Numbered from the stretch's first letter, positions 45,792-58,065 are shown. The stretch: DNA of 64,000 nucleotides from Excoecaria cochinchinensis (GCA_947683425.1 CANTUQ010000004.1:10888001-10952000); one strand, 5' to 3'. The notes: generated from the letters alone by a model not told the origin. Made by a program: numbers and translations.

Positions 45792-47084
45792 TGTAGACAC
45801 TGGGTCCTGAGACAGCCCAGATCAGAGTTATCCAATGATAATAAGATGCCTACTCACAAGCAAAAAGGTTAAAAGTGATGATTTTCTGTTTAAATTTTCA
45901 TTTTAGAGTGAAAAAAATAAAAATAATAAAAAATATTTTGAAAATTAGATTTGAAAAAGGGGTTTAGAAATTATAGTATTTTTTAGTTAAATTTAAAAAA
46001 AAAAAAAATTCAGCGAGTGTCGACGCGCAGCAGCGCCCACGCTCGCGCACCGCCTGCGCGCGTCGCTCGCATCGCCCGTGCGGAGTGACGTGCAGCGAGC
46101 ATCCGCGCGCTGGGCGCGCCACCGACGCCCGTCGCCCTTGTTACGCCGAAATTGCCCAATTTCGCCCAAAAATTGATTTTTTCCGATTTTTTTCCACAAA
46201 ATTCGATTTTTTATCCTTTTTTAAGAGATTTTCAGGTTTTCTTCATTTTTAAACTTAGATAAATGATATTATTAATTAGTTAATTAATTTTTCCCTTAAT
46301 TAATTTTATTTTCCATTTTTTCTTGATATAAAAAGAAAATGATGGAAAGAGAAAATGGGGGGGGGAATTTTTTAGGGTTTTTTTTTCATCTTTTCTCTTT
46401 TTCTTCCTCTCAAAAATTCTCTCTAACTTTGATTGAATTTTTCCCCAACAGAAAAAATAAAAATAGTTCAATTCTTCTTCCTTTTTTCCAATAAAATTTC
46501 TTCTAAACATATTTTTAGAAGGAGTTTTATTGATGAACTTGATTTTGAGACAAATCAAATAATTATTTGCTATCAAAATTCATTTTTAACCTTTTATTTG
46601 TTTTCAATTAAATTTTTTAATGTTTTTTTATTATTTTGAATCATTTTTTGATGAACAATGGATTTTGGGGCAAACAAAATAATTGTTTGTTCCTAAAATC
46701 TAATTTTCATTTGATTTTCTAAAAAAGAAGTTTTTTTCCACAAATAATTTTTTCTTGAGACAAACAAAATGATTGTTTGTTCTTGAGATCATTTTTATTT
46801 TTATCAATAAAAATCATTCTTTAGGCAAAGAAATCGATTATTTGTTCTTAGAGAATTTTTTATTTTCTTTCATCATTTTTGCAATTTATTTCTTGGAATA
46901 AAATTCCAACATTTTATCATATTCAACTCTAATCTTGCACATCACAAACAAAGAAATCAATCATCATTTTTACCTTCATCGAATCCGAAACTCTAAGGGT
47001 AAATATTCTGGCCTCGATCTTTTAATTTTTTTATTATTTTGTTCATATTTAATTTATTAACATGTATATTTTTATTATTTTCAT

Positions 47085-47115
<31 letters not shown>

Positions 47116-47433
47116 TTCTTTTTTTATATGTTTATTATTGTCATTTATTTATTTATTTGTTCTATTGTCTATATGTTTATATATTATTTTTGGTTCATGT
47201 AAATATTGATTCCTCATTATTTGTAACATGTAACTAATTAGTTAATTTGGATTGATCTTTTGGCCATGTAAATATTTCATATTAATTGTGATAACATTAA
47301 TTAATCATGTCACTTATTTAATTATTTTCATCATTCTTTTATTCATTTTTCATCATTCTTTTATTCATCATTCTTTTTCGTTGCTATTGTTATATATTTA
47401 TTATTTATTCTTTTATTTGTTTATTGTCATTGT

Positions 47434-47521
<88 letters not shown>

Positions 47522-48790
47522 CATGTTCATATTTTTATGTATTAATTCATTAACATATTTTATTTATTTTAATCAAATCATTTAATTCTTTTATCATTTA
47601 ATATATTTTTTCATTTATTTTAAATTGTTAATATGGTAATTCATTTGTCATTTTGACGTCATCTTATTTTATCTTATTTTATTTTATTTTATCATTTATT
47701 ATATACTTAGTTGATTTAATTGATTTAATTACTAACAATATTTTATTGGTGTTTTATTTTTATTTTAGAACTTATTTTCCCTTTTGGGCATTCTTGCAAG
47801 CACATGAGAAGATCCAGAAGGCTCGTTTGGGTTAGATATTTAATTGCTTTATTTGTAATATTTCATTTATTTAGCCTTTTCATTTATTTTGCCATGTAAT
47901 CTTTAATGAAATTGTTTATTTTAGGCACGCTACAAAGAAAATCACAAAAACATTTCTATTAGTTAATTTGGTATTTTTTCTAAATAAAAATAGGACTAAT
48001 GTCCTAGTTTTTCATACCCAAATAAACCATCACCTGTAACACATTTTTAAAAGTATACATGCGAGGCCCAATGTCCTCATTCTTAATCAATATCCCGATT
48101 TATGTATGATTTGTATTTTTTTTACAATGGGGGTTGTATTCCGCCCCTAGTTTTATTGTAATTTATTTTCATGCACTTTGCTTTAATTATGCTTTATTTA
48201 TTTATCGCATTCCCTGAATGGACAATCTGCGCTTTAATTTAATTACATTAAATTGAATGAGAAATGGGATGAAACGATAAATTCAAAACTCAACTATAAA
48301 CCTAACCAAGGTATGAATAAATGGGAAGTCCCGAATCTTCTCTGGTCTTTGAGCTCAACGAGGCGAGAGGGCCATCTCAATGTTCTATTGGGATGGGGCC
48401 TCCAAGACACCTCTTGTGTCCCGTAAAAGGCTTAAAATTGCACAATCCTAGGCGCTACAAGGCGAGAGGGCCATCCTAATGTTATATTAGGGTGGATGCC
48501 TCCAAGACACCTCTAGTTTGCCCAAGTGTGAGGCTAGAAGACCATCCTATCATTAGTGTGGAAGCCTCCAAGACACCTCCGGTTTGCCTATAATGGACAT
48601 AGCAGCACTGTCTTAGTCTCACTGAGGCTAGACGACCTTTCCCAATGTTCTATTGGGTAGCGACTCCAAGAAACCTCCTTGCTGCCCAAAATGGATGCAC
48701 TTGTTTTTCCTTACAAGTTTTCATGAACCTCCTCCCGAAAGCCCTCAAAACGGGCTGTTCGGGGCGTCCCGGGGTTCGACGCGCGTCACA
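45792..48790 (+). repeat. 5' LTR of element C (2999 bp)
   Basis: It starts TGTAGACACTGGG and ends GCGCGTCACA. CpG-rich block at 46013-46142, a run of TTTA/ATTT units at 47086-47117, (TTA)n at 47437-47521, and repeated CCTCCAAGACACCTC modules (48330-48660). Reading frames in this stretch are low complexity or not conserved. Confidence 0.92.
47437..47521. repeat. (TTA)n microsatellite in the LTR of C
   Basis: An uninterrupted run of about 28 TTA units. It is at the same LTR place as the (TAA)n tract of E1 on the other strand. Confidence 0.97.
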
Positions 48791-48791
48791 G

Positions 48792-48810
48792 TGGCGACTC
48801 CGCTAGGGAC
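48792..48810 (+). other. Primer binding site of element C
   Basis: TGGCGACTCCGCTAGGGAC, two bases after the LTR end, with one change (A for G) relative to B. Same class as A and B. Confidence 0.8.
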
Positions 48811-50179
48811 AATACTCAAGACTTCTCTTCGAAAGTACCTTGGTTAAAATTTACAATTGAGTTTTAATTTAAAAATTTCATCCTTTTTTGAAACGGCATT
48901 GCATCTCATTAGAGCCTTAGATCTATGCTAGTTTGGTCCCTCTTTCAACCCCGGTGCGTTCCCGAAGCACAACCCTACGTTCACTCAATGTAGGGAAGTA
49001 TTAAGGATAATCACCAGCCCAAGCCTCGTACCATCATGGTATATTAAATGGAGACCCGATCGGTTGTTACGCTCGTGATGAGCTAGACCCATTGGTAGGG
49101 ACCATGCGTGGGTAGCCCTAAAGTAACATCACCTTGGCCAAAGCTCATGTAATGGAAATAGTTACTTCTCCTAAGTGGTATGAACCTTAATATTATACTT
49201 GTTGTATGGATCATTACGTATTGGACAAACCCAAATAGTTTGATTGGTCACCTAATCAAAGGTTTTCATGCCCTGATAGGCCCATGTTAACTTATTCGAA
49301 CTGCCTAAATACACAATGATCACAATCCATGTGCCTGTGCATTAGTTAAGAGAGGTTATGCTACCGGGTTTTCACTGTGCACCATACGCTCACACACATC
49401 ACACAATAAGTGTACAAAATCCAAATTCAAATGTACAAAGAATACAACTCTTCAAACAAAAGAAAACATAAAACAACAGAATACAAATTCTCAACAACAA
49501 AACAAAACAACAAAACAAAAGAAGAAGATATTTTCAAGGCCTTAAAAATCCAATATACTATAAAAATTAATATACATCCAAAATGTAAGAATCCCAAAAA
49601 CTTACAAGAAAGAGAAAAAAAACAAACAAAAACAAAAACAAAAAATCATGTTAAGAGGTCGCCAAAGACATGGAAACCTATCCGCCTGCGGGCAAGCAAC
49701 CAAAACCTCCAATCCAATTTCCTCTCTGGAGGCTCAAATGTAACTTTCCTCTGAGGAGGCTTAAATCCAATTTCCTCTCTGGAGGCTCAAATATAATTTT
49801 TCTCTGAGGAGGCTCAAACATAATTTTCTCTCTAAAGGCTCAAAATCAAAGTCTCTCAGTGAGCGTCAAAGTCTCTCAGTGAGCATCAAAGACTCTCAGT
49901 GAGCGTTAAAGTCTCTCAGTGAGCATTTAAGCCTCTCAGTGAGCACAGATTTTCAAAATCTCCCTGCGAGCACAGAGTCCTCTTAAGAGACACACAGGTG
50001 TTCCCAACAAGGATACCCCGATGGAGATGATAGAGGAATCGGTATCTAGGGAACAACTAACCGTCCTTCAGGGGGAAGACATTTGACAATACTGCCAACA
50101 GGCATGTACTGCCATAGGTATGCATCTCTTTTGTATACCCTACACATTTGCTTTTCCCTTTTTTGCTAAAAAAAAGAAG
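48811..50179 (+). other. Leader and gene-free interior of element C
   Basis: 48811-49390 is the shared Tat leader with CCGATCGG at 49056-49063. 49391-49740 is A-rich and encodes only lysine/asparagine-rich frames, which I do not call a gene. 49740-49850 has repeats of CTCTCTGGAGGCTCAAAT and CTCTGAGGAGGCTCAAA. 49846-49950 has five or so units of AAAGTCTCTCAGTGAGCGTC. The last part has ACTGCCATAGGTATGC, also near the arrays of E1. Confidence 0.7.
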
Positions 50180-51350
50180 AGGTTCAAGATAAACACCGGC
50201 GATAGAACAGATTACAAATAGAGGTTGTAGTTAGAGAATAATGTATCTCATAGACTCTGTGCAGGCCGGGACGAGGCTAGCGGGACATCGGTGATAGAAT
50301 AGATCGCAAATAGAGGTCGTAGTTAGAGTACTGCATCTCACAGACTCTATGCAAGCCGAGACGAGGCTAGCGGGACACCAGCGATAGAACAGGTTGCAAA
50401 TAGAGGTTGTAGTTAGAGTACTACATCTCATAGACTTCGTATAGGCCGGGATGAGGCTAGCGGGACACCAGCAATAGAACAGATCGCAAATAGAGGTTGT
50501 AGTTAGAGTACTGCATCTCACAGACTTCGTGCTGGCCAAGACATGGCTAGCGGGACACCAGTGATAGAACAAATCACAAACAGAGATTGTAGTTAGAGAA
50601 TACTACATCTCACAGACTCCGTGCAGGCCGAGATAAGGCTAGCGAGACACCAGCGATAGAACAGATCGCAAACAGAGGTTGTAGTTAGAGTACTGCATCT
50701 CATAGACTCCGTGCAGGCTGGGACGAGGCTAGCGAGACACTAGCGATAGAACAAATCGCAAACAGAGGTTGTAGTTAGAGTATTACATCTCACAGACTCT
50801 GTGCAGGCCGAGATATGGCTAGCAGGACACCAGCGATAGAACAGATCGCAAACAGAGGTTGTAGTTAGAGAATACTGCATCTCACAGACTCCATGCAGGC
50901 CGGGACGAGGCTAGTGGGACACCAACGATAGAACAGATCGCAAATAAAGGTTATAGTTAGAGTACTACATCTCACAGACTCTATGTAGGCCGGGACGAGG
51001 CTAGCGGGACACCAGTGATAGAACAAATTGCAAAAAGAGGTTGTAGTCAGAGAGTACTACATCTCATAGACACCGTCCAAGCCGAGATGAGGCCAGCGGG
51101 ACAGACCAGCCACCGTGCATGCCGAAACAAGGACAGCGGGGCACACGCGATAGAACAGATCACAACGGGATTGTGGTTAGAGGACACTGCATCTCACAGA
51201 CTCCGTGCAAGCCGAGATCAGGTCAGCGGGATAGATCAGCCACCGTGCATGCCGAGAGAGGACAACGGGGCAAATGCGATAGAACAGATCACAACGGGAT
51301 TGTCGTTAGAGGACACCGCATCTTATAGACGCCGTACAAGCTGACCAGAG
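50180..51350 (+). repeat. Tandem array of ~90-bp units in the 3' UTR of C
   Basis: About ten units with GATAGAACAGATCGCAAA, then AGAGGTTGTAGTTAGAGTAC and TGCATCTCACAGACTCCGTG, ending in GAGGCTAGCGGGACACCAGC. The last two units (from about 51070) are longer variants with CACAACGGGATTGTGGTTAG. Frames in the array on either strand mirror the repeat. Confidence 0.92.
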
Positions 51351-51526
51351 GCGAGTGGGATAATGCGATAGAAAAGATTGCAAATGAGCCACAGTCGGAT
51401 AGCACTATAGCGCAATGGCAACAAGTCGCAACATTGCACACGGCAAAAAGGTAAGGGCTGCCTCAGGTATGCATCTCTTTCCTTCTTCTTTGAATTTTGG
51501 CTCATCTAGGCACTAGTGCACTAGTT

Positions 51527-51546
51527 TCCCCAAAATTGGGGGCAAC
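51527..51546 (+). other. Polypurine tract region of element C
   Basis: CCCCAAAATTGGGGGCAAC directly before the 3' LTR start, as in B. Confidence 0.82.
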
Positions 51547-51838
51547 TGTAGACACTGGGTCCTGAGATAGCCCAAATCAAAGTTACCCAATGATAATAAG
51601 ATGCCTACTCACAGGCAAAAAGGTTAAAAGTGATGATTTTTTGTTCAAATTTGCATTTTAGAGTGAAAAAAATAAAAATAATAAAAAATATTTTGAAAAT
51701 TAGATTTGAAAAATGGGGTTTAGAAATTATATTATTTTTTAGTTAAATTTAAAAATTTTAAAAAAAAAATTCGACGAGTGTCGACACGCGGCAGCGCGGT
51801 GCTTGTGCGCTGCGCGGAGCAATGTGCAGCAAGCATCC
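51547..51838 (+). repeat. 3' LTR of element C, first ~290 bp only
   Basis: It matches 45792-46105 with few differences up to GTGCAGCAAGCATCC, then homology ends at 51839. The CpG-rich block has lost part of its length compared with the 5' LTR. Confidence 0.85.
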
Positions 51839-52823
51839 AATCGGCGAGTCGTGAAAAGCATGCACAATTCGTGCAATCCGATCGGGAAACTGGAGGTTTT
51901 CTAATGCGTCCGATCAGGAGAAAGGTTTCAATGGCTCAATCCGATCGGGAAATACAAAATCGGACTGGAGAAACACGATTCAAGCAAAAATAAAGGCAAA
52001 ATACAATCGTCGACCAAAAACAAAGCAAAAAAAACTTACGGCTCAAACATACAGAAAAATAGGGGTAAACAGAGGAGATGATAACAGACCAATAAATGCA
52101 ATATCATGTGATCAAAATGTGCAAAATATCATGCAAACATGTTTAATGAATCATAACGACAATAAACATACTATGAACAGGTTGATAAGATAAAAGGAAT
52201 AATATATACAATATATACAATGAACAAAATATATACAAATGAAGAACAATGTAAAACCAAATAAAAAGAAGAAAGAAAGAAGGAGATCAAAGAAGGAGGT
52301 GGTTACCCAGTTATTTACCCTTAGATATGATATGTGATTTGCAGATGATGAAGTTCTGGTTTTCTCTTTGCTTCCCTTGAAAAAAGATAAAACCTTGAGT
52401 CAAAAAAGCTTTTTAGTCTAATGCTTTTGTTGAGAAGAAAAGCAAAATCTGATTGAATCCTCTCCTCTCTCTATTCTTCGGTTTTCAACTCCTCCTTCTC
52501 CGATATGCAACCCATGCCTCTCCCATCCTTTCAAAACCAACTCCCCATGAAAAATAGGAGAATGGACATTGAGGGGAGAGGCAGGTGAGACTTTCATCTC
52601 ACCTATGAGATGGACTTCACGTTAGTGAGACGGGCCTCACTACCCAGGACTCCCAAGAACCCATAATTCTGTAAATATTTTTATTTTTATTTTTTTTAGC
52701 TAAAAACGGAAAACACATTTCACGAGGAAACCATCACTTTGATCTGTCTTTTGCCCGTGAATAGGCATCATTTTCATCATTGGGTAACTTTGGTCTGGGC
52801 TGCCTCAGGACCCGGTGTCTACA
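51839..52823 (-). repeat. Inverted Tat LTR start (minus strand), joined to the 3' LTR of C
   Basis: On the minus strand it starts TGTAGACACCGGGTCCTGAG at 52823, with GATGCCTATTCACGGGCAAA, the U3 start shared with C and E1. Lower down, TAAGGGTAAATAACTGGGTA corresponds to the R-U5 zone of the other LTRs. No LTR end or purine tract is visible, and the flank GACCTCC at 52824 is not the expected purine block. At 51839-51980 CCGATCGGGAAA-like motifs repeat. No gene. Confidence 0.65.
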
Positions 52824-53700
52824 GACCTCCTTTAGTTTTTCGAGGTATATGTGGTTCCCTTGAATTTACCTTCATCATTATTATTCGGGACGGTTGCTCC
52901 TTCTTACCATGCCTCATTTTTTAGCGCCAAAGGATTCATCTTGACCCTTGTGTAAACTGGTTGAAGAAGTGGGTTCTCTATTGGCTGTAAAAGCTTGCAT
53001 TTTACCTTCTTTCGATTTTGGTAGCTTAATTTCTGAGGTAGCTTTCAATGGTTGCAGGTTGGGTTGCAGGTTGGGCTTGGATGGTTTAGACCAAAACTAT
53101 TGGTTCTTTTTTCTTTTTTTCTAATTTCATTTTCTACTTTTTTTTCCTTCTTTTTTTTTATTTTTTGTTTTTTATTTTTGTTTTTTTTTTTGGTTTTTGT
53201 GTTTGTGAAAACCCAAAGCCTTGTTCATCTTGAATTTGATAGTCTGGCTTCTGAGACAACACCTTAATGATTGGAGCTTGATTTTGCTTAGCTGCATTAT
53301 GTTCATCCTAGATTCAGAGGAAGCAAAGGAATAACTTTTAAAAATTTCAATTACTGTCGAGTTGACAAATTGAAGCAGATTGCCCTGGCATGTCACTCCA
53401 GGTCCAGGTAAAGGCCATCTTCTTTTTTTCTTTTCCTTTGATCTCTCCAATTTTATCTTGCTTCAGGAGCAGATTGGATGCAACCAAGATTATTTTGTTA
53501 AAACTGAATGAAACAGTGTTTATGAAACTAATGCCTTAATCATGATTATCACTTATACTTGATGCGATAAGATATGATAATGCATATATAAGAAAAGCCC
53601 ATATTATAAAAATAGAAAAGAGAAACAAGTGCATAGTTCAGGAACACACTTTATATAAAAAGGAAGGCATTGTAACAACACTAATTTTTTCTTTCTTCCT
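52824..53700 (-). other. Unassigned sequence below gag of D
   Basis: I see no recognisable domain. It has a T-rich tract (53100-53200) and short open frames on both strands, none with family motifs. It sits where protease would be expected, so it may be a replacement or foreign fragment. Confidence 0.4.
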
Positions 53701-55034
53701 CCAGGTCAAGTATCAATTCTTGAATGCGATCTCTTAAAGGATGGCAATAGTCTGTTCTATGCCCTGTGTACTAGTGATATGCACAATACCAGTCTGTTCT
53801 CTGTCTAAGCTGTCCTTAACTTGGGGCTGGCCCGGCTGGCAAGGGTTGTAACTTCCCTTCCTTGATGAGATGGCTGAAATGCCAAGATAATGGCCTACCC
53901 GAGATAGTGAGGTGGCGTTGAGTCATTCCTGTGGTAGAGATTTCTGCTGCCCCATCATTGCCCCCGCTACCACTGCTACTTCCTTTGTTTTTGCCAAAGG
54001 CCAGGTTTGCAGATTTGGTCATTTTATCCAGATGCTCGGCCTTAGCTTTGATGGCTATATCTTTCAGGGACTCCCATTCCTTTAGCCCCTTCATCTTTAA
54101 CCCATCCTTCAAATATGGGCTGGCATTCCTGATAAATAGCCTGATCTGGTTTGGAGTTCCGGATTCCTCTTCATCTCCATTACCCGGTTCCTCCATCGGG
54201 TCAGGCAGTCATGGAATGACTCGCCTGGCTTTTACTGCAGTAGCTCTAGATCTTTCAGAGTGACCTCCATCCTTGTGCTACAGTCGTACTGCTAAAAGAA
54301 ATCCTCCGTCAGCAGATCCCAGTCTTCTTTTGTTCTCCAATCCAGTCCATAATACCAGTCTACCGTAGGACCAGTCAAACTTAAATAGAAGTGCTCTACC
54401 TTCTGCCTCTTTGTTAGCGTAGTGGCCTTCATTACCAGAGAGTATTGCTTGATGTGTGCAGTGGGGTCCGATATGCCATCCAACTTTGGGACATCAGGCA
54501 TCTTAAAATTTAGAGGGATTAGATCCTCTCCATACAGCTCTTTATCCTCGGGGTTCATCCCCTTTCCCATCATCAGTATTCGGGACATCACCTTGAACTT
54601 CTCCTCCATCTTCTTCCATATGAACTGCTCTATCTGAGGTGTCTTACTTCTCACCACTGTGGGTTCTTCATGTTCCTCCTCTACATTATCATATTTTAGC
54701 CTATGGGCGCCTCCTCTTATCTGGCCCATAGATGTGGTAGCCCTTAAATCCACTAGTGGTGGATGAACCTCCTCAAGTGGGTCCTCTCTAGCCTCCTCCT
54801 ATTCATTCTGTCTCATGAAAGGGGCAGTTGGGTTTCATGCAGCAGGTTGGGCCATTGTCGCCATCATGGCCATAATTCTATTCTCAAATTCCTCAAACCT
54901 CCTACTAACTTCTTCAACAATCATGGCCCGGGTTGTATCTACCTCCCTCAGTGAATTGGTCATTTCTGTAAATTTTCCTGAGTGCCTGTTAATCACACTT
55001 GACTCTGATTCTGGTTGCTTAATCAAAACCCTCT
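53701..55034 (-). pseudogene. gag: gag of element D (broken)
   Basis: Minus strand. The N-terminus has TRAMIVEEVSRRFEEFENRI, as in A and B. The gag domain has FKMPDVPKLDGISDPTAHIK, DWYYGLDWRTKEDWDLLTED and, after a stop at 54292, QYDCSTRMEVTLKDLELL. A frameshift lies near 54200, after which NQIRLFIRNASPYLKDGLKM and GRPLSWHFSHLIKEGKLQ are open. The knuckle region at about 53790-53750 reads YCAYH-YTGHRTDYC with a stop inside. Confidence 0.85.
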
Positions 55035-55483
55035 GATAAGGCAGGCATTGGAACCCCTAAACCAGCTAGAAAAGTGGTCCGTGATGGCTAAAAAATTAAG
55101 GAGTTAGAATGATGTATGAATAACATGTAATGTATGATCATACTATGCAAATGGTCCTCAATGGCTACAAGAGATTACAATAATACAAGTGATGAATGGA
55201 CACTACAAAAAAACAGGGAATTAGCGACGGACATTTCCGTCGCTAATACCTTAAATTTCGTCGCTAATTAATTTTAGCGACGAGACGACTAGCCGTCGCA
55301 ATTTCGACCGTCGCAAGCATATTGCGACTAAATAATATTTTAGTCGCTAAAAATAGCGACGAAAAAAACCGTCGCTATTTACATAAATTTCGTCGCTAAT
55401 TAACCTTCGAAATTAGTCATGAAAAATATTAAAAAATATTAGCGACAGATATTTCATCACTATTCCGTCGCTAAAAATATTAA

Positions 55484-55485
<2 letters not shown>

Positions 55486-55550
<65 letters not shown>

Positions 55551-55594
55551 TCCGATTTAATAGTGCATATGACGTCGCTAATTTAGTTTTAACA

Positions 55595-55677
<83 letters not shown>
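55486..55677. repeat. Two (TTA)n microsatellites inside the CACTA element
   Basis: Pure TTA runs at 55486-55548 and 55598-55677, separated by ~50 bp that includes GACGTCGCTAA, a subterminal-type motif. Slippage at a duplicated subterminal unit could explain the pair. Confidence 0.95.
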
Positions 55678-56399
55678 TACAATTTAATTTTATTGTTATT
55701 ATTATAATATCAATGTCAAATTCTTGTAAATGAAAATTCAAACAAGGGCATGATTATAATCATGGAAATGAAAATTCTTGTAAATGAAGTGAGCAAGCCA
55801 TCTTGAAGCTGCAAAGCATAGCATTACGAGCAAGAACATTGCAGTTCTTGTAATTAAATATGTCAAAGTTTGAAAGCTGGTTCATTAGGGATGAGGACAA
55901 CAACCACAAAGCAATTCAAGTAGTTAGATCGCTGCAACAGATTGTTGAAAATCTAAAGTCATTATTACACATTAAAAGGGACACCCACTTTCTGCAATTT
56001 GTGGAATATAAGATTCAAAATTTTCTTCAGTTATGTATGCATTAATACATATATTATTAGCAATTATACATCTAATGAGCAAAACTTTTAGGGCTGGAGA
56101 AATCACACTTCATTCAGGCATTCTATCAAACAATTCTCGAGCAGTACCCATTTCACCAAATTTATTATACATATAAAGAAGTTTATTCAGATGCAAATAT
56201 TAATTTGCTACAATTTCAATTTCCAGCGGAGCTTAAAACCAAATCAACCCACAAAACAAGCCATTCTTCTCAAATAACAAAACATTAACTTTCTCAATAT
56301 TAATTTTCATGAGAAGCCAAACCAAGAAAAACCCACAAGCAAAAATCAACTTATAAATCAATTAAATTAAATCAATAAAAAGTCACTTGACCGTAAGGA

Positions 56400-56845
56400 A
56401 GATCGGAAACGTTGCCGTCGCCGATGGTCACGCGCTTGAAGGACTCTCCGTTTGACCGAAAACGTCGCCGGAAGCTCACGGGTTCCTCCACTCCCATCTA
56501 TTTGCTGCTGGCGAGTGAGGACGATCAGCTAGTACCGGAAGACTCGTCCCATCCTCCTCTGTCGTCCGGCGATGTGCGTGTGGTAGTCCGACATCGGAGC
56601 TGGCCGGTGAACGAGAAAGACCGTTCGGCTCCTCTCTCCAAAACAGGCTAGAAACGGTGGAGATGGGCGGCAGATCGGAGGGCGAGGATGATGGGCTCGC
56701 CGTTGTGGTGAAGCGCGCGGTCGTCGCCGGCACCGGGCTCCCGTCGCCGAGCTCTCTCTGTCTCTCTCTTCCTTTCTCTCAGTTTGCTCTCCCCTGTTCT
56801 AATTCCCCGTTTCTGTCTTTCCCTCTTTCTAACTTTTTCTAAAAT
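56400..56845. other. GC-rich, gene-like segment inside the CACTA element (possible captured host sequence)
   Basis: Base composition changes sharply to GC-rich, with CG-rich codons on both strands. The + strand has an 80-codon frame from 56412 (RKRRRKLTGSS motif), and the minus strand an 86-codon frame from 56733 rich in Ser/Pro/Thr. A CTCTCT-rich stretch (56748-56790) follows. It resembles the 5' UTR and first exon of a plant gene, but I recognise no family. Confidence 0.4.
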
Positions 56846-57238
56846 ATAACTTCTTTTTCTAAAAATTGTTTATATAATTAAAAAATTTAAAAACTTTTTA
56901 GCGACGGAATTTTCCGTCGCTATTTCGTCGGTAAAACCTACACCAAAAAGAAAATTTTCGTTTTAGCGACAAATTTGAAAAAGCGTCACTAATCAGTCGC
57001 TAATTAGCGACTGAAAAAATGTTCGTCGCTAAATTTCGTCGCAAAAAAAAAGCGCCATCAGTTGCCGCCAAAAATTAGCGACTGTTTCCTTATTTTCATC
57101 GCTATTCAGTCGCTAAAAATGAAAAAATGGATTTTCGCGACAGAATTGAAAAATTGTCGCTAATCTGTCGCTAAATAGCGACTGAAAATTGTCCGTCGCT
57201 ATTTTTAGTCGCTAATTGCAATTTTTTTTGTAGTGGGA

Positions 57239-58045
57239 AAAACGATGCCTAGGATGATATGTACATGTAAGAATTATTTGCAAAGAATAGGATGTACACA
57301 TAGGGAAGAAATAATAATTACTTTTTTTATGCATGAATGTGCAATGCAACATCCACAACCACATGTAAGTAGATAGATCCTTCCAACCTTATCTCTCCCA
57401 CACACGAGGTCATGTGATCTCTTTCCTAGGCGGGCTTGATCCATGGGTTAACAGGGAACCCGATGGACGCGCATGGTGCACGGTGAAAAACCGGCAGCAT
57501 AACCTCTCTTAACCAATGAGCATACGTATGGGTTTTGATCATTGTGTATTTAGGCAGTCCGAATAAATTGACATGGGCCTATCGGGGCATGAAAGCCTTT
57601 GATTAGGTGACCAATCAAATTATCTAGGTCTGTCTAATACAAAAAGATCCATACAGCAAGCATTATATTATAGTTCATGCCATCTAGGGGAAGTATCTAC
57701 TTTCATTACATGAGCTTTGGCCAGGGTGATAATACTTTAGGTCTACTCAAGCATGGTCCCTACCGACGGGTCTAGCTCATCACGAGCATAACTACCGGTC
57801 GGGTCTCCATTTAATATACCAAATGGTATGAGGCTTAGGCTAGTGATTATCCTTAACACTTTCCTACATTGAGTGAACGTAGGGTCATGTTTTGGGAATG
57901 CATCGGGGTTAAAAGAGGGACCAAACTAGCATAGATCTAAGGTTCTAATGACATGCAATGCAATTTCGAAAAAAGGGTGAAATTTTAAATTAAAATTCAA
58001 TTATATGTTTTAATCAAGGTACTTTTGTAGCGAAGTCTCATTTAA
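57239..58045 (-). other. Untranslated leader of element D
   Basis: Reverse complement of the shared Tat leader, with the TGATTATCCTTAACACTT type block (+ strand) and CCGGTCGG at 57795-57802, a broken form of the CCGATCGG palindrome. No gene. Confidence 0.75.
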
Positions 58046-58064
58046 GTCCCAAGTGGAGTCGCCA
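58046..58064 (-). other. Primer binding site of element D
   Basis: The minus strand reads TGGCGACTCCACTTGGGAC, two bases from the LTR end (58066). It differs from the B site by one base. Confidence 0.78.
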
Positions 58065-58065
58065 C

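Larger units (their letters stand above)
45792..51838 (+). mobile_element. Element C: Tat-type LTR element without genes (large retrotransposon derivative)
   Basis: The LTR start TGTAGACACTGGGTCCTGAG is at 45792 and again at 51547. The interior has a primer site, the conserved leader, about 600 bp of A-rich filler, short repeats, a long tandem array and a purine tract. No gag or pol is left. Such elements would depend on proteins of a relative in trans. The 3' LTR matches the 5' LTR only to about 51838 and then changes to unrelated or inverted sequence. The expected right target duplication ATGCC was not found. Confidence 0.85.
55201..57235. mobile_element. Non-autonomous CACTA (En/Spm-type) transposon, 2035 bp
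   Basis: It begins CACTACAAAAAAAC and ends TTTTTTTTGTAGTG, the inverted ends typical of CACTA elements. GGA lies directly on each side (55198-55200 and 57236-57238), the expected 3-bp duplication. Both subterminal regions (55220-55480, 56895-57220) are full of TAGCGAC/GTCGCTA motifs in both directions, as expected for transposase-binding arrays. No transposase is encoded. The interior has two (TTA)n tracts and a GC-rich segment (56400-56830). Confidence 0.94.

Noticed and set aside
47252..47545. Tyr-rich open frame
   Set aside because: Translation of the TTA microsatellite in the LTR of C.
49410..49754. Lys/Asn/Thr-rich frame in C
   Set aside because: A-rich filler sequence, no domain, no copy elsewhere in the window.
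50180..51350. CRISPR-like regular repeats
   Set aside because: Units are contiguous tandem repeats without unique spacers and lie in a plant retroelement 3' UTR.
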